Both the position numbers and the translations under genes were made by a program. Under the pieces are notes generated by a model that had not been told where the DNA came from, made no database searches, and saw nothing but the letters and a program-made list of their open reading frames with translations. Of a stretch of DNA of 64,000 nucleotides, positions 53,965 through 63,928 are shown in pieces (positions within the stretch are counted from its first letter, which is position 1; each line of letters opens with the position of its first letter). The stretch spans positions 248,001 through 312,000 of the forward strand of contig NZ_CP054931.1 of the NCBI RefSeq assembly GCF_013364355.1. Direction: 5' to 3'. This DNA is from Stenotrophomonas sp. NA06056 (GTDB lineage Bacteria; Pseudomonadota; Gammaproteobacteria; Xanthomonadales; Xanthomonadaceae).

Positions 53965-55299
53965 TTACTTGCGGGTGCCGTCGAGCCAGTTGGGGCCCTT
54001 GTTGGTGAGGAAGAACACGTAGACCACCAACGATACCGCGATGGTCGCGGTGACGTAGATGGCGAACCAGTCCACGTGGCCCGTCTTCAATGCGCCCTGG
54101 TACAGCAGCGGCGCGGTGCCGCCGAACAGCGAGTTGGCCAATGCATAGCCGAAGCCCACGCCCAGCGCACGGATGTGGGTGGGGAACAACTCTGCCTTCA
54201 CCACGGCATTGATGGAGGTGTAGCCGGTGAGGATGACAAAGCCCAGTGCCAGTGTGAGGAAGGCGAGGGTGGCATCGTGCTGGTGCGGCAGCTGGGTGAT
54301 CAGGTACCAGCTGTACAGCACACCGCCCACGCCGAAGAACACCAGCAGGCTCTTGCGGCCGATGATGTCCGACAGCCAGCCGCCTACCGGCTGCAGCACC
54401 ATCAGGAAGGCCAGCACACCCAGGTTGATCAGCGTGCCGGTCATCGGATCGTTGCCGGCGAACGCACTCTGGATCATCTTCGGCCCGTTCACCGAATAGG
54501 TGTAGAAGGCGATCGTGCCACCGGCGGTGATCAGGAAGCACAGCAGCAGCGGACGCCACTGGTGCACGAACAGTTCGTACATCGAGCCGGACTTCTTGTC
54601 CTTGCCCTCGCGCGCGGCTTCGATGGAGGATTCCGACAGCGACTCATCCATGCCGCGGCGCAGCCAGAACACGACCACGGCGGCGATGCCACCGATGCCG
54701 AAGGCGATGCGCCAGCCGAACTCGGAGATTTCCGGCTTGGCCCAGAACGTCAGCATCACGAACAAAGTCAGCTGGGCCAGCACATGGCCGCCCACCAGGG
54801 TGACGTAGTGGAACGAGGACAGGAAGCCGCGGCGGCCCGGAATGGCGGCCTCGGACATGTACGTGGCACTGGCACCGTACTCGCCACCGGTGGCGAAGCC
54901 CTGCAGCAGGCGCGCGAACAGCAGGATGATCGCCGCCCAGATACCGATGCTGGCAGCGGTGGGGGTGATGGCGATGATGAACGAGCAGAAGGCCATCAGC
55001 GTGACCGACACGGTCAACGCCAGGCGGCGGCCATGGCGGTCGGCGAAGCGGCCGAAGAACCATGCACCGATCGGGCGCATCAGGAAGGTCGCGGCGAAGA
55101 TCGCCCACACGTACATGGTGGAGTTCTTGTCTTCAGGTGAGAAGAACTGCGATTCGAAGTACACGGCGAACACCGAGTACACGTAGACGTCGTACCACTC
55201 CACCAGGTTGCCGGCGGAGCCTTTGAGGGTGTTGGAGATGGAACGCCGCAGGGCGGCGCCATCACTGGCGGGTACAGCGGGTTGGGACGTGGTGCTCAT
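53965..55299 (-). CDS. MFS transporter, metabolite:H+ symporter family
   Basis: A 444-residue permease with 12 hydrophobic segments. SAGNLVEWYDVYVYSVFAVYF and FFGRFADRHGRRLAL (MFS motif A) are typical of the alpha-ketoglutarate/shikimate/proline symporter group. Likely import of a carboxylate by proton symport; the substrate is not deducible. The start (55299) has a weak upstream site. It is separated from the next plus-strand gene by 222 bp. Confidence 0.88.
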   Translation of the reverse strand: MSTTSQPAVPASDGAALRRSISNTLKGSAGNLVEWYDVYVYSVFAVYFESQFFSPEDKNSTMYVWAIFAATFLMRPIGAWFFGRFADRHGRRLALTVSVTLMAFCSFIIAITPTAASIGIWAAIILLFARLLQGFATGGEYGASATYMSEAAIPGRRGFLSSFHYVTLVGGHVLAQLTLFVMLTFWAKPEISEFGWRIAFGIGGIAAVVVFWLRRGMDESLSESSIEAAREGKDKKSGSMYELFVHQWRPLLLCFLITAGGTIAFYTYSVNGPKMIQSAFAGNDPMTGTLINLGVLAFLMVLQPVGGWLSDIIGRKSLLVFFGVGGVLYSWYLITQLPHQHDATLAFLTLALGFVILTGYTSINAVVKAELFPTHIRALGVGFGYALANSLFGGTAPLLYQGALKTGHVDWFAIYVTATIAVSLVVYVFFLTNKGPNWLDGTRK

Positions 55300-55521
55300 C
55301 TGGGTGGGGATCCTCGATGCGGTGCGTCCATGCGGGAAAGATCGGTGCCAGGGGCGCGCAGTGCGCTGCCGGCCAGCCTCCTGGGTACTGCATCCCACGT
55401 CAACGCCGGGTGCCGGAAGGGCGGGCGGGACATGGATGGATGACAGCGTGCCACCACATGGGCTGCCGGACCATAACCAAAACGTCCTAAAATCCGTGTT
55501 CCCCCGGCTCCCTGGTGTGTC

Positions 55522-56427
55522 ATGTCGGCTCCCCCCGTTCCGTCTGCGGCTGCCCCTCGGGGTGGCCTTGTCGTGTTGGCGCTGCTGCTGGTGTACGTGG
55601 TCTGGGGCTCGACCTACCTGGGCATCGCCAAGGCCCTGCATGGCGGCGCGCTGCCGCTGACGATGGTCTCCGGCAGCCGGTTCATCATTGCCGGCGGCGT
55701 GATGTACCTGGCGCTGCGCCTGTTCTGGAAGATGCCGAAACCGACCCTGCGGCAGTGGCGCAACCTGGTCATCATGGGCGTGACCATGCTGGTGCTGGGC
55801 AACGGCATGGTGGTGCTGGCCGAGCGCGAAGTGTCATCCGGCCTGGCCGCCACTGCAGTGGCTTCGGTGCCGTTGTGGATGGCGTTGTTCTCGGCCTTGC
55901 GCGGGCAGCATGCCAGCAAGGGGGAATGGCTCGGCATCGCGGTCGGCTTCGTCGGCGTGGTCTGGCTCAACGCTGGTAGCAGCCTGACGGCCTCGCCGAC
56001 CGGGCTGGTGCTGCTGCTGATCGCGCCGATCGGCTGGGCGTTCGGCTCGGTATGGGCACGCGGGCAGGACCTGCCGGGCCCGTTCATGACGGCCGCCGGG
56101 CAGATGATCTGCGGTGGCGTGCTGCTGGTGGTGATCGGCCTGGTCGTCGGCGAGCGCCCCACAACGCTGCCCGATACCGGTGGCCTGCTGGCGATGGCCT
56201 ACCTGTGCGTGTTCGGTTCGATCGTGGCGTTCACCGCCTACGTCTGGCTGCTGCAGAACGTACGCCCGGCGCTGGCCGGCAGCTATGCCTACGTCAATCC
56301 GGTGATCGCGGTGCTGCTGGGTGCGGCGTTGAACGGCGAACGGTTCGGCTGGCGCGACTTCCTGGCCATGGCAGTGATACTTCTGGGTGTGGTGGTACTG
56401 ACGATGGCAAGGACACGCAAGCGATGA
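55522..56427 (+). CDS. EamA-family permease (YedA-like)
   Basis: A 301-residue protein with ten membrane segments in two EamA halves (VYVVWGSTYLGIAKALHG, FGSIVAFTAYVWLLQNVRPA). Exporter of small metabolites or amino acids is likely but unproven. It overlaps the next gene by 4 bp (ATGA). Confidence 0.88.
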   Translation: MSAPPVPSAAAPRGGLVVLALLLVYVVWGSTYLGIAKALHGGALPLTMVSGSRFIIAGGVMYLALRLFWKMPKPTLRQWRNLVIMGVTMLVLGNGMVVLAEREVSSGLAATAVASVPLWMALFSALRGQHASKGEWLGIAVGFVGVVWLNAGSSLTASPTGLVLLLIAPIGWAFGSVWARGQDLPGPFMTAAGQMICGGVLLVVIGLVVGERPTTLPDTGGLLAMAYLCVFGSIVAFTAYVWLLQNVRPALAGSYAYVNPVIAVLLGAALNGERFGWRDFLAMAVILLGVVVLTMARTRKR

Positions 56428-57323
56428 GCATGGACGAGAAAGAACAACGCCGGGGTCTGCTGGTCACCGCGTCCACCTTCGTGCTGTGGGGGCTGGTGCC
56501 GGTGTACTGGCATCTGCTGAACGAGGTGCCGTCGTTCCAGATCATCGCCCACCGCATCATCTGGAGCACGGTGCTGGTGGTGGCCTGGCTGCTGATCGCA
56601 TCGCGGCTGGGCTGGTGGAAGAAGATCGCCGCGCAACCGCGCGCGCTGCCGATCCTGGCCGTATCGAGCCTGACCATCGCCTTCAACTGGGGCCTGTACA
56701 TCTGGGCGGTCAATGCAGGTCACGTGATCGAAACCAGCCTGGGTTATTTCATCAACCCGCTGGTGAACGTGCTGCTGGGTGTGCTGGTGCTGAAAGAGCG
56801 CCTGCGCCGCGTGCAGTGGCTGGCCGTGGCGATCGCCGCGGTGGGCGTGGCCTGGTTGACCATCGATGCGGGTACGCCGCCGTGGATCGCGCTGGGCCTG
56901 GCCTGCTCGTTCGGCCTGTATGGCCTCCTGCGCAAGCTGGTGTTGGTCGATCCGGTGGCCGGGCTGGGGGTGGAAAGCCTGTATCTGTTCCTGCCGGCGC
57001 TGGGCTTCGCGCTGTGGGCCGAGAACGGCCACGGCGGCGGCTTCTTCGGTGGCTGGGGCTGGGGCAACGATCTGTTGTTGATCTTCGGTGGCGTGGTCAC
57101 GGCGGTGCCGCTGATCGGCTTCGCCTACGGGGTGAAGCGCATTCCGTTGTCGCTGGTCGGCATCCTGCAGTACATCGCACCGAGCCTGCAGCTGCTGCTG
57201 GGCGTGTTCTTCTTCCACGAGGCATTCGACACCGGCAAGGCGATCGGTTTTGCGGCGATCTGGGCCGGGTTGATCCTGTTCATCGCAGACAACGTACGTG
57301 CGATGCGAGCCGCCAAGCGGTAG
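56424..57323 (+). CDS. rarD: RarD-type EamA permease
   Basis: A 299-residue permease with ten membrane segments. TASTFVLWGLVPVYWHLLNEV, ISLGYFINPLVNVLLGV-like segments and FAYGVKRIPLSLVGILQYIA match the RarD branch of the DMT superfamily. It is translationally coupled to the preceding EamA gene. The tandem may form a paired exporter (inference). A bidirectional terminator follows. Confidence 0.9.
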   Translation: MSMDEKEQRRGLLVTASTFVLWGLVPVYWHLLNEVPSFQIIAHRIIWSTVLVVAWLLIASRLGWWKKIAAQPRALPILAVSSLTIAFNWGLYIWAVNAGHVIETSLGYFINPLVNVLLGVLVLKERLRRVQWLAVAIAAVGVAWLTIDAGTPPWIALGLACSFGLYGLLRKLVLVDPVAGLGVESLYLFLPALGFALWAENGHGGGFFGGWGWGNDLLLIFGGVVTAVPLIGFAYGVKRIPLSLVGILQYIAPSLQLLLGVFFFHEAFDTGKAIGFAAIWAGLILFIADNVRAMRAAKR

Positions 57324-57356
57324 CACTGCGCAGCAGCGCACATGACCCCGCAAAAA

Positions 57357-57384
57357 AGAACGGCGCCCCGAGGGGCGCCGTTCT
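57357..57384. terminator. Bidirectional terminator between rarD and the TonB receptor gene
   Basis: Perfect 13-bp stem AGAACGGCGCCCC / GGGGCGCCGTTCT with a 2-base loop. An A-tract on the left gives a T-tract on the minus strand, which suits the convergent receptor gene. Confidence 0.9.
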
Positions 57385-57438
57385 GCTTCCATCCACGGCC
57401 AGGAGAGAGTTGGCCGGGGCGGGAACGCGGTTGCAGGC

Positions 57439-60297
57439 TTAGAAGCGCTGCTGGTACTTCATGTACATGAAACGACCGATGTCGAAGCCACCGTAGTAGG
57501 TGAAGCTGCTGTTCGGCTGGCTGTACATGATCGGACCCTGGTGGTCGAACACGTTGTTCAGGCCCAGCGACACGGTGCCGTCCCACGGCAGGCTGTAACG
57601 CACCTGCAGGTCGTGGAAGGTGTTGGAACCCACCTTGCGGCTCGGCTGTGCATCGGTATACGGCGAAACGAAGTCGGCCATGTTGCAGTCCGGGCCACCG
57701 CCCAGATCGTACGAGCAGGCTTCCTTCATGCCCGAGTAGTAACGGGCGGTCCAGCCGATGCCCAGGTTGCCGTACTGCCAATCCAGGTTGACGGTCGAAC
57801 GTACGCGGAAGTCACCCGCCCAGCCCACGCGCTGCTCCACCGGGGTGGTGGCGGCGCTGTCGTTGCGCTGCTCCAGGTAGTCGGTGTAGGTGGTGTTCCA
57901 GTTGATGGCGAACTTGCCGTACGCGGTTTCCGGCAGGCGGTAACGCACACCGATGTCATAACCGGCGGTTTCGCGGTAGCCGGCGTTGACCAGCGAGCGA
58001 TCCAGTGCCGAGACCTGGCCACGGGTGGCCGCAGCGGTGGAACGGGTGAAGCGACCGCAGGCCGAATCCACACCCTGCACGTAGCACTGGTTGAGGATGT
58101 CGGTGGCCGACTCGCCCACGATGGCGTTGTCGATGCGGATCTTCCACCAGTCCAGGCTGACGTCCAGGCCCTGCACGAATTCCGGGCTGTAGACCAGGCC
58201 GACGGTCCAGGTCTTGGCGGTTTCCGGCTTCAGTTCCGGGTTGGAACCGGAGTTGAAATCAGAAGTGGCCTGCTGGCCCGGGCGGTTGGCAAGGTTGCCG
58301 TCCGCACCGGTCTGCTGACGGAAGTTGGCGGGCACATTCAGCGCCTTGCAGCGTGCAGCCACGGTCGGGCTGCTGGCGGCGATGCCGAACTTCGTATCGC
58401 ACGGATCGGTGAACGAGTCGCGGCTGGACACCGCGCCGCCGTAGAGATCGTCCACGGTGGGTGCACGGAATCCGGTGCCGTAGGTGGCGCGCACCAGCAG
58501 GCTGTCGATCGGCTTCCACTTCAGGCCGAACTTGCTGTTGGTGGTCGAACCGAAGGTGTTGTAGTCGGTGTAGCGACCGGCCAGGTCCAGCGACAGCTCG
58601 CGGGCGAAGGCCATGTCGGCCAGCAGCGGCACCTGCATTTCCAGGTAGACCTCGTTGAGCGAGTAGTCGCCACGGGTCGGCTGGCCGGTGGTACCGGCGA
58701 TCTGGCCCTTCTGCACCATCAGGTCCGGGGTGTAGCTGGCTTCTTCGCTGCGGTGCTCGAAGCCCATCGCACCCATGATGTCGCCGGCCGGCAAGGTGAA
58801 CAGCGAGCCGGAGATGTTGGCGCTGGCAACCTTGGTGGTGCTGCGCATCTTGTCGACGAAGCGGGTGAACAGGTAGTCCTGCACGTCCTGGTTGCCCAGC
58901 GAGCCCGGGCCGGTATAGCCCATCGGCGCAGCCGGATTCCACGGCACGCAGCCGGCGATCACCGCACCCGGCGTACCGCAGCGGGCAACGTCGCCGTCCA
59001 TGAAGGACGGGCCGACGGCCAGGTTGACGTGCGGCTGGTACATGCTGCCGGTGCCGACGCGCTCGCCTTCATTGCGGTTGTACATGTAGCTGACGTTCCA
59101 GTCCCAGTAACGCGAACCGGTTTCGAAGCTGCCTTCCAGGCCGAGGCTGGCACGCTTGGTTTCCAGCGTGTTTTCAGTACCGCGCGGCAGCTCTTCGGTG
59201 CGGTGCGAGAACAGCACGTCCTGGCCCCACTTGTTGAAGGTGCTGTCCTTGGACAGTGCAGCGCGGGTGCCGTTGCGCGACTGCGCGGCCGAGACCGAGT
59301 ACGGGTAGCCGGCCAGGTGCTTGGTCGACTCGCGCTTGCTGTACAGCGCGTCGGCGACGATGCGCAGGTTGTCGGTGATCGAGAAGCCGCCGTTGGCGAA
59401 CACCGAGGTGCGCTCCAGGCCGCTCAGCAGGCTCATGTTGGTCTTGGCGTTGGCACCGTCGGCCGGGTTCGGCGTGTGGAAGTTGCCAGCACTGCTCGGG
59501 TCGCCGCCCGGGCCAACGGTCAGCGGCTTGCCACCGACGGTGACGGTGCCCCACTGGGTGGTCGGGCTCAGCGCGTCGACGTCGTCGGCGTGGCGCGGGC
59601 CACCCGGGTAGCGGCTGAACTCGCGCGCATCGCCGAGGATTTCGTCTTCCTTGGTGCGCTCGGCGCCCACGCTGAACCAGCCGCGGTCGAAGGTCTTGCC
59701 GAAGGTGGCGCTGTAGGAGCGCTTCTGGCCGTCGCCTTCACCGTACTGGCCGACATAGACGCTGGCTTCGCCACCGTCGAAGTTCTTGCGGGTGATGATG
59801 TTGACCACGCCGGCAATGGCGTCCGAGCCGTACAGCGCCGAAGCGCCGTCGGTCAGCACTTCCACGCGCTCGACGATGGCGGACGGAATCGAGGCCAGGT
59901 CGGAGTAGCCGCCGGCGCTGACGCCCATGCGGCGGCCGTCGATCAGCACCAGGCTGCGTTCCGGGCCAAGGTTGCGCAGGCTGACATACATGCCGCCGAA
60001 ATCACGCGAGGAGCTCAGCGAGGACGAACGGCTCAGGCTCGGTGCGCCGGCTGCAGTGACGTCCTGCAGGATGTCGGCAACGTTGACGTAGCCCTTCTTC
60101 TCGATGTCGGCGCGGTTGATGGCCACCACAGGCTGCGCGGTCTCGACACTGGCCTGGCGGATGCGCGAGCCGGTGATTTCGATGCGGTCGAGGTTGGTGG
60201 GGGTATCGCCGGCTTCCTGTGCGAAAGCGGGCGTGGTGCAGCTGGCGGCCAGCGCGATGACGATCGCGTTGCGCAGCGGGGTGGTCTTCAGGGACAT
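57439..60297 (-). CDS. TonB-dependent outer-membrane receptor
   Basis: A 952-residue receptor with a signal peptide (NAIVIALAASCTTPAFAQ), TonB-box-like region (LDRIEITGSRIRQ), a plug domain (DGASALYGSDAIAGVVNIIT) and a 22-strand barrel ending in an aromatic residue (MKYQQRF). It imports a ligand across the outer membrane with TonB energy; type is close to the large oligopeptide/carbohydrate-type xanthomonad receptors (inference). An upstream ATG at 60327 has AAAGGA in front and would add ten residues, so it is a serious alternative. Monocistronic, with a terminator at 57357. Confidence 0.9.
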   Translation of the reverse strand: MSLKTTPLRNAIVIALAASCTTPAFAQEAGDTPTNLDRIEITGSRIRQASVETAQPVVAINRADIEKKGYVNVADILQDVTAAGAPSLSRSSSLSSSRDFGGMYVSLRNLGPERSLVLIDGRRMGVSAGGYSDLASIPSAIVERVEVLTDGASALYGSDAIAGVVNIITRKNFDGGEASVYVGQYGEGDGQKRSYSATFGKTFDRGWFSVGAERTKEDEILGDAREFSRYPGGPRHADDVDALSPTTQWGTVTVGGKPLTVGPGGDPSSAGNFHTPNPADGANAKTNMSLLSGLERTSVFANGGFSITDNLRIVADALYSKRESTKHLAGYPYSVSAAQSRNGTRAALSKDSTFNKWGQDVLFSHRTEELPRGTENTLETKRASLGLEGSFETGSRYWDWNVSYMYNRNEGERVGTGSMYQPHVNLAVGPSFMDGDVARCGTPGAVIAGCVPWNPAAPMGYTGPGSLGNQDVQDYLFTRFVDKMRSTTKVASANISGSLFTLPAGDIMGAMGFEHRSEEASYTPDLMVQKGQIAGTTGQPTRGDYSLNEVYLEMQVPLLADMAFARELSLDLAGRYTDYNTFGSTTNSKFGLKWKPIDSLLVRATYGTGFRAPTVDDLYGGAVSSRDSFTDPCDTKFGIAASSPTVAARCKALNVPANFRQQTGADGNLANRPGQQATSDFNSGSNPELKPETAKTWTVGLVYSPEFVQGLDVSLDWWKIRIDNAIVGESATDILNQCYVQGVDSACGRFTRSTAAATRGQVSALDRSLVNAGYRETAGYDIGVRYRLPETAYGKFAINWNTTYTDYLEQRNDSAATTPVEQRVGWAGDFRVRSTVNLDWQYGNLGIGWTARYYSGMKEACSYDLGGGPDCNMADFVSPYTDAQPSRKVGSNTFHDLQVRYSLPWDGTVSLGLNNVFDHQGPIMYSQPNSSFTYYGGFDIGRFMYMKYQQRF

Positions 60298-60561
60298 CCG
60301 TGAAATCTCGTGTTTCAGAAAAAACATGCGTCCTTTCTATGGACGCGTGGGGTGCTGCAAACCAACGTGGGGGCCGGATTCTAGAGTGTTTTCATTGGTA
60401 ACTGTTTGTCCGCGCGCGCTGTAATGCCGCGAAGATGAATCGCAACCAACAATCCACAGGTTCACTGTGCGCGACGTCACGCGCGCCGCGTTTGCGATGG
60501 GCAGAGGCACCGATAGCGGCGGTGTTGGCGCAATCTGTAGCGATGCGAGTGCGCATGCATC

Positions 60562-60664
60562 CATCCACGCGCGGCGTGGATCTACTAAATCCCGCACGCG
60601 CCACATCGGTAGATCCACGCCATGCGTGGATAGCCCCACAGTAGATCCACGCCATGCGTGGATG
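60562..60664. repeat. Array of three family-C palindromes
   Basis: Inverted copy 60562-60585 and forward copies 60609-60632 and 60641-60664. The two forward copies are identical over 23 bases with 8 bp between them. Confidence 0.82.
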
Positions 60665-60673
60665 ACGCGCAAT

Positions 60674-60704
60674 GAAAAAGGGACGGAGCCTTCGCTCCGT
60701 CCCC
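60674..60704 (-). terminator. Rho-independent terminator of the ABC exporter operon
   Basis: Stem GGGACGGAG / CTCCGTCCC with a 6-base loop; AAAAA on the plus side gives a T-tract on the minus strand, 33 bp after the permease stop. Confidence 0.9.
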
Positions 60705-60736
60705 TGCGCAATGCTCATTCAATCAATGCGTGCTGC

Positions 60737-62053
60737 TCAGGTCTCGCGCAATGCCGTGGTGATCGGCAGCCGTGCCGCGCGCAGCGCCGGGAACAATCCA
60801 CCCACCAGGCCGATGCCCAGCGCCCACTTCAGCCCGCTCCACAGCAGTTCCGGCGACACATGGAACTTGAACACCACCGCGCTGAAGTTGCTGCCGATGG
60901 TGGACACGCTGTAGCCGTTGAACAGCAGCCACGCCACCGCGCAGCCGAGCAGGCCACCGAGCAGGGCCAGCAGCATGGTTTCCAGCATCACCGCCGTCAC
61001 CACCGGCAGGCCACGGAAACCGATCGCACGCATGGTGGCGATCTCGCGTGCACGCGTGGCCACGGCGGCATACATGGTGTTGAGCGCGCCGAACACCGCG
61101 CCCACCGCCATGATGGTGCCGATCACCTTGCCGAGGATGTCGATCAGCTTGGTCAATCCGCCACCCTGCTTGCTGTAGTAGACGCGGGTGGTTTCCACGT
61201 CCAGCTTCAGGCGCGGGTCGGCGGCGACAGCGGCCTTGAATTGCTCGAAACCGGCCTTGCCGTCGGTGCGCACGCTGATCGACTGCCAGGCACTGCGCTG
61301 ATAGGTCGTAGCCAGCGTGTCGGCGTCGGTCCACAGCTCCGAATCATGCGCATCGCCGGTAGCGAACACACCTACGACCGTCCAGGTCTGGTTGCCCAGA
61401 GTGAGCGTCTTGCCAACGTCCATGTCGCGGAACTGGCTTTTGGCGCCTTGGCCGACCACGATTTCGCGCAGCCCGGCGGCGAACCGGCGGCCTTCGACGA
61501 TCTTGACCTTGTCATGCACGGCCCACGCCTGCGGGCCGACACCGCGGAACTGCGCGTTGACGTCGGTGCCATCGGCCTTGGAGACCAGGTTGACCACCTG
61601 CGAGAGCTCCGGCGACAGCAGCGGCCGCCCCTGTGCATCGCGGGTGATACCGGGCAGGGTGGACAGCGTGGGCACCTGTTCGCGGGTGATGACCGAGTTG
61701 GTCTCGGCCTGCGAACCGCCGCGCAGCACGATCGCGGTGGTGTCATCGCCGGTGTTGTTGAGCGTGGCCTGGAAGCCTTCGCCCATCGCCAGCATCGCCA
61801 CCAGCACACCGACCACGCCGGCGATGCCGACCACGATCACCGAGGATGCACCCCAGCGCTGCGGCAGGCTGGCAATACCGATGCGGGTGGCGGCCAGCGC
61901 CAGCCGTCCACTGCGGGTGAGCGCCAGCCACAGCCCCACCAGCACCGCGATGGCCAGCACGCCGATCCACGGCAGGGCGATCCACACGGCCAGGCCGACG
62001 CCCAGCAACAGCACGGTCACCGCGTTTCCCAGCCACTTCTTGAGCTTGTTCAT
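60737..62053 (-). CDS. ABC transporter permease, MacB/FtsX-type
   Basis: A 438-residue permease. Two N-terminal segments, then a periplasmic domain (about 110-290) and a C-terminal FtsX domain with three membrane helices (TIMAVGAVFGALNTMYAAVATRAREIATMRAIGF, written here only in part: ALNTMYAAVATRAREIATMR). The REIATMRAIGF motif is the MacB-type coupling region. Last gene of a three-gene ABC operon. Confidence 0.88.
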   Translation of the reverse strand: MNKLKKWLGNAVTVLLLGVGLAVWIALPWIGVLAIAVLVGLWLALTRSGRLALAATRIGIASLPQRWGASSVIVVGIAGVVGVLVAMLAMGEGFQATLNNTGDDTTAIVLRGGSQAETNSVITREQVPTLSTLPGITRDAQGRPLLSPELSQVVNLVSKADGTDVNAQFRGVGPQAWAVHDKVKIVEGRRFAAGLREIVVGQGAKSQFRDMDVGKTLTLGNQTWTVVGVFATGDAHDSELWTDADTLATTYQRSAWQSISVRTDGKAGFEQFKAAVAADPRLKLDVETTRVYYSKQGGGLTKLIDILGKVIGTIMAVGAVFGALNTMYAAVATRAREIATMRAIGFRGLPVVTAVMLETMLLALLGGLLGCAVAWLLFNGYSVSTIGSNFSAVVFKFHVSPELLWSGLKWALGIGLVGGLFPALRAARLPITTALRET

Positions 62054-62066
62054 GTCGGTGTCCTCT

Positions 62067-63224
62067 TCAGCGGCCGGCGAGCGCGTCGACGATCTTCAGG
62101 CGCTTGGCGCGCAGGGCGGGCAGCAGCCCGACCACGATGCCGATCACCACGATCAGGACGATGCCCACCAGCCAGGTCGGCGTCGGTACGTGTGGCGGCA
62201 GCATGCCCATGCTCTTCGGGCTGATGGCCGGCAGGATCAGTGCGGCCAGCCCCATGCCGATCAGACCACCGAGGCCGATCAGCAGCACCGACTCCACCAT
62301 CACCAGGGTCAGCACGGTGCTGTCCTTGAAGCCCAGCGTCTTCAGCGTGGCCAGTTCCGGAATACGCTCGCGCACCGCCTGGGCCATGGTGTTGCCGGTC
62401 AACAGCAGCAGGGTGAAGAACACCGCGCCCATGATCGAGGTGACGATCATGCCGATGTCGGCGAACTGCTTGACGAAGGCCTGCTGGAACGCCGACTCGG
62501 TCTGGGTCTTGGTTTCGTGGTCGGAGTTGGCCGAAATCGCATCGATCGCCTGCGCCACCCGCGACGACTGGTCCGGGTTGTCCAGCGTCACCGTGTACCA
62601 GCTCACCTGGTTCTTGATGTAGTCGTTGGATTCATCGAAGTACTTCCAGTTCATCATCAACTGGCGTTCTTCATTGGCCGCCAACGCGCGATCCTTCGAG
62701 CGGTAGATGCCCTTCAGTTCCAGCGGCCAGTCGTTGCTGCCACCGCGCGGGAAGATCGTCGCCTGCAGTGGGATGGTGTCGCCAATCTTCCAGCCGAACT
62801 GCTTGGCCAGCGTCTCGCCGACGATCGCGCCGGTGCGGGTCTGCTTCCAGTCCTCCAACTGCGCCGGGTCGATCTGCAGCTCGCGATAGACATCGAAGTA
62901 GTTGGGCGACACCGAGAAGTTCGGGAAGAAGTTCTTCGGGTCCTGGTAGATGCCGCCGAACCACATGCCGTAGGCCACGTCGCGCACACCGGACACTTGG
63001 CGCACCTGCGCTTCCAGGCGGATCGGCAGCGATTGGGTGATGGACAGGCGGGAAGCGACCACCAACCGGTTGGCACCTTCCACGCTGCCGCCGGACGAGA
63101 ACGCCACGCGTACCGAGTCGAGCATGCCGAACAGCAGGAACGCGGCCACCACCGACAGCAGGGTCAGCAGGGTACGGGTGCGGCTGCGGAACAGCTGCGC
63201 CCAGACCAACGAGAAGTATTTCAT
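62067..63224 (-). CDS. ABC transporter permease, MacB/FtsX-type
   Basis: A 385-residue permease. One N-terminal helix (TLLTLLSVVAAFLLFGMLDS), a large periplasmic domain, and an FtsX domain whose coupling motif is AVRERIPELATLKTLGFKDS. Partner of the other permease; 13 bp separate the two genes. Both belong to MacB-like systems that work mechanically across the periplasm. Confidence 0.88.
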   Translation of the reverse strand: MKYFSLVWAQLFRSRTRTLLTLLSVVAAFLLFGMLDSVRVAFSSGGSVEGANRLVVASRLSITQSLPIRLEAQVRQVSGVRDVAYGMWFGGIYQDPKNFFPNFSVSPNYFDVYRELQIDPAQLEDWKQTRTGAIVGETLAKQFGWKIGDTIPLQATIFPRGGSNDWPLELKGIYRSKDRALAANEERQLMMNWKYFDESNDYIKNQVSWYTVTLDNPDQSSRVAQAIDAISANSDHETKTQTESAFQQAFVKQFADIGMIVTSIMGAVFFTLLLLTGNTMAQAVRERIPELATLKTLGFKDSTVLTLVMVESVLLIGLGGLIGMGLAALILPAISPKSMGMLPPHVPTPTWLVGIVLIVVIGIVVGLLPALRAKRLKIVDALAGR

Positions 63225-63238
63225 CGCCGTGGCCTCCG

Positions 63239-63928
63239 TCAGTGGGCCAGCGGGGCGTCGGCCAGCTCGCCCTTGTCCAGGTGCACCGTGTGGGTGGCGT
63301 ACTCGGCGGCCTTCGGGTCATGGGTGACCATGATGATGGTCTTGCCGTGTTCGCGGTTGAGCTGCTGCAGCAGGCCCAGGATCTCTTCGGCGGACTGCCG
63401 GTCGAGGTCGCCGGTGGGTTCGTCGCAGATCAGGAAGGTCGGGTCGGAGACGATCGCGCGGGCGATCGCCACGCGCTGCTGCTGGCCACCGGACAGTTCG
63501 TTGGGGCGATGGCTGCGGCGGTCGGCCAGGCCGACCAGGGTCAGCGCGATCTCGGCATTGCGCTTGCGCTGGGCCGCGCTGAGGTGGGTCAGCAGCAATG
63601 GCAGCTCCACGTTCTTCTGCGCGGTCAGCATCGGCATCAGGTTGTAGAACTGGAATACGAAACCGACGTGATGGCTGCGCCACGTCGACAGCTGGCCGCC
63701 GCTCATCTGGTCGATGCGCTCGCCTTCGATGCTGATCTCGCCGCCAGTAGGGTTGTCCAGGCCGCCGATCAGGTTGAGCAGGGTGGTCTTGCCGGAGCCG
63801 GACGGGCCCATCAGCGCGACGAAATCGCCGCTGGCGATATCCAGGTCGATGCCGTGCAGCACCTGCACTTTCTCGGGGCCACGCTGGTAGGTCTTGGTGA
63901 TGTTGCGCAGTGAAACCAGGGTCGACAT
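63239..63928 (-). CDS. ABC transporter ATP-binding protein (LolD/MacB type)
   Basis: A 229-residue ATPase. Walker A GPSGSGKT (residues 41-48), signature LSGGQQQRVAIARA and Walker B FLICDEPTGDLD are intact, and the size fits the LolD/MacB class. It lies 14 bp upstream of the first permease gene. An adaptor protein of the HlyD type would be expected beyond the right edge. No substrate can be inferred. Confidence 0.92.
   Translation of the reverse strand: MSTLVSLRNITKTYQRGPEKVQVLHGIDLDIASGDFVALMGPSGSGKTTLLNLIGGLDNPTGGEISIEGERIDQMSGGQLSTWRSHHVGFVFQFYNLMPMLTAQKNVELPLLLTHLSAAQRKRNAEIALTLVGLADRRSHRPNELSGGQQQRVAIARAIVSDPTFLICDEPTGDLDRQSAEEILGLLQQLNREHGKTIIMVTHDPKAAEYATHTVHLDKGELADAPLAH

Larger units (their letters stand above)
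60328..60736. other. Non-coding gap with palindrome array and terminator
   Basis: About 410 bp between the TonB receptor and the ABC permease genes (both minus strand). It contains the receptor's promoter region (AT-rich patch 60380-60410), three family-C palindromes and the terminator of the ABC operon. No gene seen. Confidence 0.7.

Noticed and set aside
57541..60303. 920-codon open frame antisense to the TonB receptor gene
   Set aside because: Composition artefact of GC-rich third positions; no family resemblance.
60562..60664. Regular palindrome array resembling a CRISPR
   Set aside because: Units are themselves perfect palindromes with a GTAG tag, spacers are 8-23 bp and unequal, one unit is inverted and no cas genes exist.
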